DNA of 64,000 nt from positions 2,495,001 through 2,559,000 of the forward strand of contig OY288189.1 in NCBI GenBank assembly GCA_958439205.1, given 5' to 3'. The stretch is from an uncultured Allorhizobium sp. Its GTDB lineage: Bacteria; Pseudomonadota; Alphaproteobacteria; Rhizobiales; Rhizobiaceae. Made by a program: the position numbers and the translations under genes. This document shows, in pieces, positions 1-7,980 of the stretch (positions are counted from its first letter, which is position 1; every line of letters begins with the position of its first letter). A model generated the notes under the pieces. That model searched no databases and had not been told where the DNA came from. It saw only the letters and a list, made by a program, of their open reading frames with translations.

Positions 1-1158
1 CAAAGAACCGAGGCGACGGAATTCACGACTTCGGATGGAATGCCGGCCAGCTGGAAGGTCGAGATCGGGCGGTGATCTCCCGGGATGCGGAAGATATGCG
101 CGATCGTCTCCATGATCGTGTCGCTGATCGTGTTGTTGGAGAACATGAAGTGATAGCGGGGGTCATTGACCGCCGACATGATGCGCATCTTCAGCGACCG
201 CAGAAAAGGCTTCTCGCCGCGGCCTTCCAAACGACCGATCCGCTCGTCGATAAGCGCCATGAGATCGGCAATACGGTAAGGCACCGGTGTGTCGGCCGTC
301 ATGGAACTCTTGTCGGCCATGCGGCGCATCAGGGCGCTTTCGTTGCCCCGGAAGGCGCGCTTGGCCTCGGGCATCAGATCGCGCAGGATGTCGAGTTCTT
401 CCGGTACCGGCGGGCGACCACGGAAGAGAACTTCCGCGAACTCCTCCAGCCGCATCAGCCAGAAGGGAAGGTCGAGCGTGTCGGTGTCGATGACGACAGC
501 AAGCTCCGGGAAGGCGGCAGCGAACTCGTTGTGCGGGTCGAGGATCAGGATGCGCAGCTTCGGATCGCTCTCGATCGCCTTGCGCAGGAGAAGCGAAACG
601 GCGGTCGATTTGCCGACGCCGGTCGAGCCGACTACGGCGAAGTGTTTCGACAGCATCGAGGGAATGTGGATCGTCGCGTCAATCGTCTCGTCCTGGGTCA
701 GCTTGCCGATGACTGCGGTGTCGTTGAGACGCGTATCGTAGATGCGCAGAAGGTCGGCGGCGCGAATGCGGTGTGCGATGGCGCCGAGATAGGGGTAGCG
801 CGAGATACCGGTGGAGAATACTTCCTTGCCGTCGTCCTGGACATAGACCTCGCCCAGCAGCTCGACTTCAATCAGGAACTGGTTGTCGGTACCTTCGCCC
901 CAGTCCTTGCCTTCGGTCTGCATCGAATAGGCAAGCGCCACGACACGGTTCTTGCCGACGCTGATCGAGATCAGCCGGCCGACGGACCAGAGTTCGGTGA
1001 GGTCGGTGCCGCCATCGGCGGCCACGGCTGCAATGGTCGCGCGCGAGCCATTACAGGCGACGACGCGCCCGAGCATCCGGTTGCCAGGCCGCATGCCATC
1101 GCGGCGCTCTTGTTCTCCGGCATCGCCGGACTTGTGAAGATCATCGTTCAACAAGCGC
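1..1158 (-). CDS. HerA-like DUF87 ATPase, C-terminus cut off
   Basis: Predicted ATPase of the HerA/FtsK (DUF87) superfamily, thought to act as DNA-translocating hexamers in repair. The first ~80 residues form a beta-rich N-terminal (HAS-barrel-like) domain. A Walker A motif (GSTGVGKST) and a Walker B-like strand (LRILILDPHNE) follow. The start is the ATG at 1156-1158; no stop occurs before the window edge, so the C-terminal part lies outside. It is transcribed away from the ilv leader. The family call is firm; the cellular role is inferred, and no nurA-type nuclease gene is visible in the window. Confidence 0.85.
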
Positions 1159-1291
1159 ATTCTCCCTGCTGGCGCAAGCTTAGGGCGGAGCGCTTAAAAT
1201 TTCGTGTAATCGGTTAGCTGCGCAGTGAGATTTGATCGGCCTCTGCGCAACAAACTTTCGCGAGCGGCGGCGAAAATTTCCGAAAGATGCG

Positions 1292-1320
1292 TTGACGCTG
1301 GGGTGCTTTCTGGCTAACAC
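1292..1320 (+). promoter_or_regulatory. Predicted sigma-70-type promoter of the ilvIH attenuator
   Basis: TTGACG (1292-1297), a 17-base spacer and TAACAC (1315-1320) fit a housekeeping alphaproteobacterial promoter. Initiation 7-9 bases after the -10 would fall at about 1327-1329, on or next to the ATG of the leader peptide, so the transcript would have almost no 5' UTR. Inferred from sequence only. Confidence 0.6.
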
Positions 1321-1328
1321 TTCGCTCC

Positions 1329-1385
1329 ATGAAAAACTCGGTTGCACTTATCGTGGTGGGACGGCGCATGGGCAGGATGGTGTAA
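1329..1385 (+). CDS. ilv leader peptide (18 aa)
   Basis: Short frame reading MKNSVALIVVGRRMGRMV. It contains a run of Val-Ala-Leu-Ile-Val-Val, the regulatory amino acids of branched-chain synthesis. It sits upstream of ilvI and is followed by nested stem-loops and an intrinsic terminator, the classical layout for ribosome-mediated attenuation. No Shine-Dalgarno precedes it, and the predicted promoter puts the transcript start at or within two bases of the ATG, so it may be leaderless. The trp leader peptide of Sinorhizobium meliloti is a known leaderless case. Five hydrophobic branched-chain codons in six make chance unlikely. Confidence 0.75.
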   Translation: MKNSVALIVVGRRMGRMV

Positions 1386-1443
1386 CCATCCGGCGATAGC
1401 CACCCATGCGCTAGATGACAGGCTCCTCAAGGGGCCTTTTTTT
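1364..1443 (+). terminator. ilvIH attenuator: pause hairpin and intrinsic terminator
   Basis: A 9-bp stem (1364-1372 with 1403-1411) encloses a 6-bp stem (1375-1380 with 1386-1391) whose loop contains the leader stop codon. Next comes a 7-bp terminator stem (1420-1426 with 1431-1437, one G-U pair, loop TCAA) running into seven T (1437-1443). A ribosome stalled on the Ile/Val codons (1350-1358) would cover the base of the first stem, the expected switch. I could not define the antiterminator pairing by eye. The terminator lies 57 bases before ilvI. Confidence 0.75.
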
Positions 1444-1499
1444 ATGCCCTAAACCGGGTTATCAGCCCCAAAAACCAAGAAGGCAGATGGAAACACAGC

Positions 1500-3278
1500 A
1501 TGACGGGTAAAGACAATCAGATGACTGGCGCCGAGATCGTCCTGCGCGCGCTCAAGGATAACGGTGTCGAGCATATCTTCGGCTATCCCGGTGGGGCCGT
1601 GCTTCCGATCTATGATGAGATCTTCCAGCAGGAAGACATCCAGCACATCCTGGTCCGCCACGAGCAGGGTGCCGGCCACGCAGCCGAAGGCTATGCGCGC
1701 TCGACCGGCAAGGTCGGCGTCATGCTGGTTACATCTGGCCCTGGCGCGACCAATGCGGTGACTCCGCTGCAGGACGCGCTGATGGACAGCGTTCCGCTGG
1801 TCTGCATCTCCGGCCAGGTCCCGACCTCGCTGATCGGCTCTGATGCCTTCCAGGAATGCGACACCGTCGGCATCACGCGCCCCTGCACCAAGCACAACTG
1901 GCTGGTCAAGGACGTCAACCAGCTGGCCTCGATCATCCATGAAGCCTTCCGCATCGCCCAGACGGGCCGTCCGGGTCCGGTTCTCGTCGACATCCCGAAG
2001 GACATCCAGTTCGCCACCGGCACCTATACGCCGCCGGACGCGCACAAGGCTCTGAAGAGCTACCAGCCGAAGGTGACCGGTGACGCCCGCGCCATCCAGG
2101 CAGCCGTCGAGCTGATGGCCACAGCCCGCCGTCCGATCATCTATTCGGGTGGCGGCGTCATCAATTCCGGTCCGGAAGCCACCAAGCTGCTGCGCGAACT
2201 GGTTTCGCTCACCGATTTCCCGATCACCTCGACGCTGATGGGTCTGGGCTGCTATCCGGCTTCCGGCAAGAACTGGCTCGGCATGCTCGGCATGCACGGT
2301 TCCTACGAAGCGAACATGGCGATGCATGACTGTGACGTCATGGTCTGCATCGGCGCGCGCTTCGACGACCGTATCACCGGCCGCCTTAACGCCTTTTCGC
2401 CGAACTCGAAGAAGATCCACATCGACATCGATCCGTCTTCGATCAACAAGAATGTCCGGGTTGACGTTCCGATCACCGGCGATGTCGGTCGTGTGCTCGA
2501 AGACATGGTCCGCGCCTGGCGGGCCCTGCCGAAGAAGCCTGAAGCGTCGCAGACGGCCGAATGGAATGCGAGCATTGCCAAGTGGCGCGCCCGCAATTCC
2601 TTTGCCTATACGCCGTCCAAGGACGTCATCATGCCGCAATATGCGCTGCAGCGGCTCTATGAACTGACCAAGCATCGCGACACCTACATCACGACGGAAG
2701 TCGGCCAGCACCAGATGTGGGCAGCCCAGTATATCGGTTTCGAACAGCCGAACCGCTGGATGACCTCAGGCGGCCTCGGCACGATGGGCTACGGCCTGCC
2801 GGCGGCGATCGGCGTTCAGGTCGCGCATCGGGATGCACTCGTCATCGATGTCGCGGGCGATGCCTCGATCCAGATGTGCATTCAGGAAATGTCCTGCGCC
2901 ATCCAGTACGAGCTGCCGGTGAAGATCTTCATCCTCAACAACCAGTATATGGGGATGGTGCGCCAGTGGCAGCAGTTGCTGCATGGCAACCGTCTGTCGA
3001 GCTCCTACACGGAAGCCATGCCTGATTTCGTCAAGCTGGCGGAAGCCTATGGTGCGGTCGGTATCCGTTGCGAAAAGCCCGACGATCTCGATGGTGCCAT
3101 CCAGGAGATGGTTGACGTGAAGAAGCCCGTCATCTTCGATTGCCGCGTGGCCAATCTCGCCAACTGCTTCCCGATGATCCCGTCGGGCAAGGCACATAAC
3201 GAGATGCTGCTGCCGGACGAGGCGACCGACGAAGTCGTCGCCAATGCCATCGATGCCAAGGGCCGTCAGCTCGTCTGA
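1500..3278 (+). CDS. ilvI: Acetolactate synthase large (catalytic) subunit
   Basis: ThDP-dependent acetohydroxyacid synthase: condenses two pyruvates to acetolactate, or pyruvate with 2-ketobutyrate, the committed step to Val, Leu and Ile. At 592 aa it has the usual length. Visible are the N-terminal GYPGGAVLPIYDEI segment, the catalytic Glu region (VRHEQGAGHAAEGYA), the central FAD/dehydrogenase-like domain, and the C-terminal ThDP/Mg motif from GDASIQM to NNQYMGMV. The ATG at 1500 is used; a second in-frame ATG at 1521 is possible. It lies behind the attenuator and 17 bases before the small subunit, so the two form one operon. Confidence 0.97.
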   Translation: MTGKDNQMTGAEIVLRALKDNGVEHIFGYPGGAVLPIYDEIFQQEDIQHILVRHEQGAGHAAEGYARSTGKVGVMLVTSGPGATNAVTPLQDALMDSVPLVCISGQVPTSLIGSDAFQECDTVGITRPCTKHNWLVKDVNQLASIIHEAFRIAQTGRPGPVLVDIPKDIQFATGTYTPPDAHKALKSYQPKVTGDARAIQAAVELMATARRPIIYSGGGVINSGPEATKLLRELVSLTDFPITSTLMGLGCYPASGKNWLGMLGMHGSYEANMAMHDCDVMVCIGARFDDRITGRLNAFSPNSKKIHIDIDPSSINKNVRVDVPITGDVGRVLEDMVRAWRALPKKPEASQTAEWNASIAKWRARNSFAYTPSKDVIMPQYALQRLYELTKHRDTYITTEVGQHQMWAAQYIGFEQPNRWMTSGGLGTMGYGLPAAIGVQVAHRDALVIDVAGDASIQMCIQEMSCAIQYELPVKIFILNNQYMGMVRQWQQLLHGNRLSSSYTEAMPDFVKLAEAYGAVGIRCEKPDDLDGAIQEMVDVKKPVIFDCRVANLANCFPMIPSGKAHNEMLLPDEATDEVVANAIDAKGRQLV

Positions 3279-3295
3279 CCGGGAGGAAAGAGACC

Positions 3296-3868
3296 ATGAA
3301 CGCACATCTTCAGCCGACCGGTTCGGCCTACTTCATTGCCAAGGAAACCTCCGCCATCGAGAGCCATACGCTCTCGGTGCTGGTGGACAACGAGCCGGGC
3401 GTTCTCGCCCGCGTCATCGGACTGTTCTCCGGCCGCGGCTACAACATCGAAAGCCTCACGGTATCCGAGACGGAGCATGAGGCGCATCTGTCGCGCATCA
3501 CGATCGTCACGCGCGGCACGCCGGGCGTGCTTGAGCAGATCAAGGCGCAGCTTGAGCGCATCGTGCCCGTTCACCGCGTCCTCGACCTGACGGTTCGGGC
3601 CAAGGAGCTTGGCCAGGAGCGCCCGATCGAGCGGGAAGTGGCCCTTGTGAAGGTCGTATCCTCTGGCGAAATGCGCGCCGAGACGCTGCGTCTGGCGGAT
3701 GCCTTCCACGCCAAGGTGGTGGACGCGACCGTCGACCATTTCATCTTCGAGATCACCGGCAAGTCGTCGAAGATCGACCAGTTCGTCTCGATCATGAAGC
3801 CGCTCGGTCTCAACGAGATCTGCCGCACCGGGATCGCCGCGATGAACCGTGGTTCGCAAGGCATGTAA
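3296..3868 (+). CDS. ilvH: Acetolactate synthase small (regulatory) subunit
   Basis: Regulatory partner of the upstream catalytic subunit; it confers activity and feedback inhibition, typically by valine. The N-terminal ACT domain (LSVLVDNEPGVLARVIGLFSGRGYNIESL, about residues 27-55) and a conserved C-terminal domain give a standard length of 190 aa. A strong GGAGG-type ribosome site lies before the ATG at 3296. It is followed at once by an intrinsic terminator, so the operon ends here. The name ilvN is used equally for this family. Confidence 0.96.
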   Translation: MNAHLQPTGSAYFIAKETSAIESHTLSVLVDNEPGVLARVIGLFSGRGYNIESLTVSETEHEAHLSRITIVTRGTPGVLEQIKAQLERIVPVHRVLDLTVRAKELGQERPIEREVALVKVVSSGEMRAETLRLADAFHAKVVDATVDHFIFEITGKSSKIDQFVSIMKPLGLNEICRTGIAAMNRGSQGM

Positions 3869-3894
3869 GGAATTCGCGATTTCGCGAAATGAAG

Positions 3895-3921
3895 AAGGGC
3901 GGCCTAGCGGTCGCCCTTTTT
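3895..3921 (+). terminator. Intrinsic terminator of ilvIH
   Basis: Stem 3895-3901 (AAGGGCG) with 3912-3918 (CGCCCTT), extended inward by three pairs, loop TAGC, then a T run (3917-3921). It lies 27 bases after ilvH and just before the convergent ArsR gene. Confidence 0.85.
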
Positions 3922-3924
3922 GTT

Positions 3925-4464
3925 TCAGTTCATACCGAGCAGATCGAGAAGGCCCATCTGCTGCGGTGCCGGCGGCAGATCGGCTTCTGCCTTTTTCGGC
4001 TTGTCGTTGGCCGGCTTTTCGATTGCAGGCTTCGCCTTGGCTTTTTTCTCGGCCTTCTTTCCCGAAGCGTCGGTGTCGGCTTCGTGGGCCTTCTTCTTTG
4101 CAGACTTTTTCGGCGGCGCCGGTGTGTCCTCTGCCGATTCCACGTCGGCCTCGTCGTCCGGCGCCATGGTCGTGGTGAGCATGGCCATAAGAGCGTGGCG
4201 CAGTGCCGCCGGCCTCAGGCTGTAGTGGATGTACTGGCCCTTTTTCGCGCCTTCGATCAGTTCGGCATTTTCGAGGATCGACAAATGCTGGGAGATCGAG
4301 GGTTTGGCCATGTCGAATCGGGCAGCGATTTCGCCGGCGGTCAGGGTCGACTGGGAGAGGTGTACCAGCATCATCCGGCGCGGATCGGAAGCGAGCGCGT
4401 GGAAGACGCGGGACGAGGTCTTGTCCATTGCCGGATGCACTTCGGTTTTTCCGCGCTTTGCCAT
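3925..4464 (-). CDS. ArsR-family winged-helix regulator with Lys/Ala-rich tail
   Basis: Residues about 14-95 form an ArsR-type winged helix: SSRVFHALASDPRRMMLVHL, then recognition-helix region AKPSISQHLSILENAELI and the wing GQYIHYSLRP. The remaining ~80 residues are low-complexity and rich in Lys, Ala, Glu and Pro, unlike the compact ~100-aa ArsR standard; the protein ends in a hydrophobic MGLLDLLGMN segment. No metal-binding Cys pair is visible, so a metal-sensing role is doubtful. A 20-bp inverted repeat 41 bases upstream suggests autoregulation. The targets are unknown. Confidence 0.85.
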   Translation of the reverse strand: MAKRGKTEVHPAMDKTSSRVFHALASDPRRMMLVHLSQSTLTAGEIAARFDMAKPSISQHLSILENAELIEGAKKGQYIHYSLRPAALRHALMAMLTTTMAPDDEADVESAEDTPAPPKKSAKKKAHEADTDASGKKAEKKAKAKPAIEKPANDKPKKAEADLPPAPQQMGLLDLLGMN

Positions 4465-4504
4465 GTCGTCCCTCAGCAGTGCGGCTCTTTCTCCGCAATT
4501 CTCG

Positions 4505-4524
4505 AATTAGGCAATCTCCTAATT
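4505..4524 (-). promoter_or_regulatory. Candidate ArsR operator
   Basis: Perfect inverted repeat AATTAGG-N6-CCTAATT in the upstream region of the ArsR gene. Size and symmetry suit an ArsR-type dimer. Binding is inferred. Confidence 0.5.
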
Positions 4525-4628
4525 TCCTGAGGGGCTGGCGTAAAGTGGCGGAAATGCAGGGCCTGTGGATAGATCGCGATTTCCCGATGCGTGGGGCAGG
4601 ATCGGCACCGCCCGAGCTTCTCTACCCT

Positions 4629-5474
4629 TTACAGCATCGCCAGGGGCACTTTTCGAGACGGTGGCGGGAAGGCCGCGTCAAGACGCGCCCAGTCCTCGTC
4701 GGAGATGTCGAGATCGACGGCCTCGCGATTTTCCTGTAGGCGGCGCAGGTTCGAGGTCTTCGGGATCGGGATCACGCTTTCGCGCTCCAGCAGGAATGCG
4801 AGTGCCACTTGCGCCGGGGTGGCCTGATAGGCCTTGGCGACGTGGATCAGTTCAGGGTGCTGGAGGATGCGGCCCTGCTCAGTTGGCGAATAGGCCATGA
4901 CCGGGATCTTGTGCTCCTGGCACCATGGCAGGAGGTCGAATTCGATGCCGCGGCGGGATAGATTGTAGAGCACCTGATTGACGGCGCAGTTTTCGCCGTC
5001 GGCCACCGAGAAGAGTTCCTCCATATCGTCGACATCGAAATTGGAGACGCCCCAGGCGCGGATGCGACCGGCAGTCTTCAGCTCTTCCATCGCCGCGACC
5101 GTGTCTTCGAGCGGATGTTCGCCCCGCCAATGCAGGAGGTAGAGATCAAGGTGATCGGTGCCGAGGCGGTTGAGGCTCGCGTGGCAAGCCTTGATCGTGC
5201 CGTCGTAACTGGCATTCCAGGGCAGGACCTTCGAGACCAGGAAGGCATCCTCGCGCCGTTCCTTCAGCGCCTCGCCGACGATGCGTTCGGCGCCACCGTC
5301 GCCATACATCTCGGCCGTGTCGATCACGGTCATGCCGAGGTCCAGCGCCAGCCTGACGGCATCGACTTCGGCTTTCGCGGCCGATCGGTCCTCACCCATC
5401 ATCCAGGTGCCAAAGCCGAGGCTTGGAATTTCCTCGCCGCCCGGCAGGGTGACAGTCGGAATGGCATCATGCAT
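4629..5474 (-). CDS. Aldo/keto reductase
   Basis: NAD(P)H-dependent carbonyl reductase of the AKR superfamily, 281 aa, a TIM barrel. The catalytic tetrad can be read as Asp and Tyr in [11 protein letters not shown], Lys in LVSKVLP and His in YLLHWRG; the C-terminal cofactor segment is [15 protein letters not shown]. The ATG at 5472-5474 is chosen because GGAG lies 8 bases before it; the frame stays open upstream but without family similarity. It is divergent from the LysE exporter. The substrate cannot be predicted. Confidence 0.93.
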   Translation of the reverse strand: MHDAIPTVTLPGGEEIPSLGFGTWMMGEDRSAAKAEVDAVRLALDLGMTVIDTAEMYGDGGAERIVGEALKERREDAFLVSKVLPWNASYDGTIKACHASLNRLGTDHLDLYLLHWRGEHPLEDTVAAMEELKTAGRIRAWGVSNFDVDDMEELFSVADGENCAVNQVLYNLSRRGIEFDLLPWCQEHKIPVMAYSPTEQGRILQHPELIHVAKAYQATPAQVALAFLLERESVIPIPKTSNLRRLQENREAVDLDISDEDWARLDAAFPPPSRKVPLAML

Positions 5475-5531
5475 GGTGAAGCTCCTCGGGGCGGGATGGT
5501 TGGAGGATAGCCACACGACCGAGCGAGGCAA

Positions 5532-5545
5532 GCGGCAATTGCCGC
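5532..5545. promoter_or_regulatory. Perfect 14-bp palindrome between divergent genes
   Basis: GCGGCAATTGCCGC lies between the divergent aldo/keto reductase and LysE genes, 58 bases from the first start and 87 from the second. It could be an operator for either; no regulator gene is adjacent. Confidence 0.3.
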
Positions 5546-5631
5546 GTTGCTTCGTGTCACCATAACAAGAATGCGGCTGGCGCCGGCCAACATGACAGCT
5601 AGGCTGACATAAAAATTCGGGAGAAACATTC

Positions 5632-6225
5632 ATGTCGGCCGATACGCTGTTCGCGCTCGTCCTCTTCGCCTTCGCGACCTCTATCACCCCAGGTCCCAAC
5701 AACATGATGCTGTTCGCCTCCGGGGTGAACTTCGGCTTTCGGCGGACCATTCCGCATATGCTGGGGATCGGCGCCGGCTTCCTGTCGCTCTTGCTCGGCG
5801 TTGGGCTGGGCCTCGGCGCGCTTCTGTCCGCCTATCCGCCGGCCTTCATCGCGCTCAAGGTCGCCGGCGGGCTCTATCTGTTGTGGATCGCCTGGAAGAT
5901 CGGCTCCTCCCGGTCGATGGGCGAGGGCGATTCCAAAGCGAGGCCTATGACATTTCTGGGTGCCGCTGCCTTTCAATGGGTCAATCCGAAGGCTTGGGTC
6001 ATGGCGATCACGGCCATGGCGGTCTATCCCAATCCGGAGCAATATGCTCTGACAGTCGCCATCGTCGCGCTGGTATTCGCCGCCGTCAACGTGCCCAGCG
6101 TCTCGACCTGGGCCGGCTTCGGCTCGGCGCTGCGGGAGTGGCTCTCGGTACCGGTGCGGCTCAAATGGTTCAACATCACCATGGCGGTGCTTTTGGTGCT
6201 CAGCCTTTGGCCCATGCTGAAATAG
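5632..6225 (+). CDS. LysE/RhtB-family amino-acid exporter
   Basis: Inner-membrane exporter of 197 aa with about six hydrophobic segments. The N-terminal family signature ([20 protein letters not shown]) and the central [12 protein letters not shown] motif are present. GGGAG precedes the ATG. The stop lies 9 bases before nthA, so it may be cotranscribed with the nitrile hydratase genes. These transporters export amino acids or analogues; whether this one moves a nitrile or amide product is speculation from position. Confidence 0.92.
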   Translation: MSADTLFALVLFAFATSITPGPNNMMLFASGVNFGFRRTIPHMLGIGAGFLSLLLGVGLGLGALLSAYPPAFIALKVAGGLYLLWIAWKIGSSRSMGEGDSKARPMTFLGAAAFQWVNPKAWVMAITAMAVYPNPEQYALTVAIVALVFAAVNVPSVSTWAGFGSALREWLSVPVRLKWFNITMAVLLVLSLWPMLK

Positions 6226-6234
6226 GAAAGTCCG

Positions 6235-6891
6235 ATGTCCGGCCATCATCACGACCACGACGATCATCACCATCAACATGGTCATGACCACCATCACGAC
6301 AACCAGTATTCGGACATGCAGGCGCGGGTGAAGGCGCTCGAAACGCTTTTGACCGAAAAGGGCCTGATCGACCCTGCCGCCATCGATGCGATCGTCGAGA
6401 CCTATGAGACGAAGGTGGGCCCAAGAAACGGCGCGCGGGTGGTGGCCAAGGCCTGGGTCGATCCCGAGTTCGCCGACTGGCTGAAGCGCGATGCAACGGC
6501 GGCGATCGCGAGCCTCGGCTATACCGGCCGGCAGGGCGAACACATGCGGGCCGTCTTCAATACGCCGGAGACCCATAATCTCGTCGTCTGCACGCTGTGC
6601 TCCTGTTACCCGTGGTCGGTGCTCGGTCTGCCGCCGGTCTGGTACAAGGCGCCGGCCTATCGCTCGCGGGCGGTGATCGATCCGCGCGGCGTGCTCGCTG
6701 AATTCGGCGTGACCTTGCCGGAGACAATGGGCATTCGCGTCTGGGATTCGACGGCAGAGCTTCGTTATCTCGTTGTCCCCATGCGCCCTGCAGGGACGGA
6801 AGGGCTAGACGAGGAGGCACTCGCCAAGCTCGTGACGCGCGACTCGATGATTGGCACTGGTCTCGCGTTGTCGTCGGAGGTCCTGGCATGA
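6235..6891 (+). CDS. nthA: Nitrile hydratase alpha subunit, cobalt type
   Basis: Catalytic subunit that hydrates nitriles to amides. The metal site VCTLCSCY is at residues 118-125 (ligand cysteines 119, 122, 124). Thr after the first Cys and Tyr after the last mark the non-corrin cobalt type rather than the iron type. The first ~25 residues are extraordinarily His/Asp-rich, with about 13 His in 21 residues, which is not part of the usual alpha subunit and suggests metal capture. 218 aa. The stop overlaps the nthB start (ATGA). Substrate unknown; indole-3-acetonitrile is a known rhizobial nitrile hydratase substrate. Confidence 0.95.
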   Translation: MSGHHHDHDDHHHQHGHDHHHDNQYSDMQARVKALETLLTEKGLIDPAAIDAIVETYETKVGPRNGARVVAKAWVDPEFADWLKRDATAAIASLGYTGRQGEHMRAVFNTPETHNLVVCTLCSCYPWSVLGLPPVWYKAPAYRSRAVIDPRGVLAEFGVTLPETMGIRVWDSTAELRYLVVPMRPAGTEGLDEEALAKLVTRDSMIGTGLALSSEVLA

Positions 6892-7547
6892 ACGGGCCAC
6901 ATGATCTTGGCGGGCAGATGGGCTTCGGTCCGGTCGCGCCTGAGAAAGACGAACCATACTTTCATGCCGAATGGGAGAAGCGGGCGCTCGGCATCACGCT
7001 CTCCTGCGGTGCTTTCGGCGCCTGGTCGATCGACGAGAGCCGGCATGCGCGGGAGAATATTCCGCCGGCGAGTTATCTGGCGGCGAGCTATTACGAGGTG
7101 TGGATTCGGGGTGTCGACATGCTGCTTGAGCGGCATGGTTTTGCCACCGCCGAGGAACTAGCAACGGGTCGCCATCTGGAACAGGGCCGCGCGCCGAAGC
7201 GCGTCCTGAAGGCCGACATGGTCGAGGGTGCGTTGGCCCGTGGCGGGCCTTGCGACAGACCCCTGCAGACCGAGCCTAAGTTTGCCGTCGGCGACCGCGT
7301 GCGGACGAAGAACTTCAATCCGACCGGCCACACGCGTCTGCCGCGTTATGCCCGGGCGAAAACGGGTGTCGTGGATGCTGTTCAAGGCAGCTTCGTTTTC
7401 CCTGATGATAATGCCCATGGGCGTGGTGAAAACCCGCAATGGGTGTACACGGTCGTGTTCACAGGAGACGAGATCTGGGGCGAGGGGGCCGATCCGACGC
7501 TGACCGTCTCGATCGATGCCTGGGAGAGCTATCTTGAGCGTGTGTGA
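6888..7547 (+). CDS. nthB: Nitrile hydratase beta subunit
   Basis: Non-catalytic partner of the alpha subunit; the two form the alpha-beta active-site interface. The N-terminus [16 protein letters not shown] is the family signature, and the C-terminal SH3-like barrel contains GDRVRTKN and [13 protein letters not shown]. 219 aa. The start overlaps the nthA stop by four bases, and the 3' end overlaps the accessory gene, indicating translational coupling. Confidence 0.95.
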   Translation: MNGPHDLGGQMGFGPVAPEKDEPYFHAEWEKRALGITLSCGAFGAWSIDESRHARENIPPASYLAASYYEVWIRGVDMLLERHGFATAEELATGRHLEQGRAPKRVLKADMVEGALARGGPCDRPLQTEPKFAVGDRVRTKNFNPTGHTRLPRYARAKTGVVDAVQGSFVFPDDNAHGRGENPQWVYTVVFTGDEIWGEGADPTLTVSIDAWESYLERV

Positions 7548-7908
7548 TACGACGACAGATCTCGTGGCCTCGCCAGGCTTGCCGCGATCGCCCGAAGGCG
7601 CACCCGTCTTCGCCGAACCCTGGCATGCGCAGGCCTTCGCCATGACCGTGCATCTGCATGCACGCGATGTGTTCAGCTGGACAGAATGGGCGGAGAGCCT
7701 GTCTGCCGAAGTGCATAGACCGGAGCGGGCAACTGACGGGTCCGACTATTTCGACGCCTGGGTCGCGGCATTGGCCGGACTGCTGGGGCGCAAGGGCTTG
7801 GCTGATCACGACACCATCGAGGCCTTGCGTGAAAGCTGGCAGCGGGCGGCGGAGGCCACCCCGCATGGCGCGCCGATCGAGCTTGCCAACGACCCGCTTC
7901 GGGCATGA
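7534..7908 (+). CDS. Nitrile hydratase accessory protein
   Basis: Small protein (about 124 aa) of the nitrile hydratase accessory/activator family, related to the beta-subunit N-terminal region and implicated in metal loading of the alpha subunit. The family core is VFAEPWHAQAFAMTVHLHARDVFSWTEW. The TTG at 7534 is chosen because GGGAG lies just before it; an ATG at 7516 in the same frame has no ribosome site. Either start overlaps nthB, so expression is coupled. No amidase gene follows, so amide use must be encoded elsewhere. Confidence 0.85.
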   Translation: MSVCDTTTDLVASPGLPRSPEGAPVFAEPWHAQAFAMTVHLHARDVFSWTEWAESLSAEVHRPERATDGSDYFDAWVAALAGLLGRKGLADHDTIEALRESWQRAAEATPHGAPIELANDPLRA

Positions 7909-7980
7909 TGTCCACGATTTGTTCTGATTTCCCCGGCTTTGGCCTTGCATCGGGCCAACGAATCCGCGCATGACCTAGGC

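Noticed and set aside
72..1217. Long plus-strand open frame over the HerA-like gene
   Set aside because: It is antisense to a clear ATPase with Walker motifs and has no family likeness.
1449..2711. 420-codon minus-strand frame
   Set aside because: Antisense to ilvI, which is certain; open because of GC-rich codon bias.
3266..4498. 410-codon minus-strand frame across ilvH and ArsR
   Set aside because: Overlaps two well-supported genes in other frames and has no recognisable domain.
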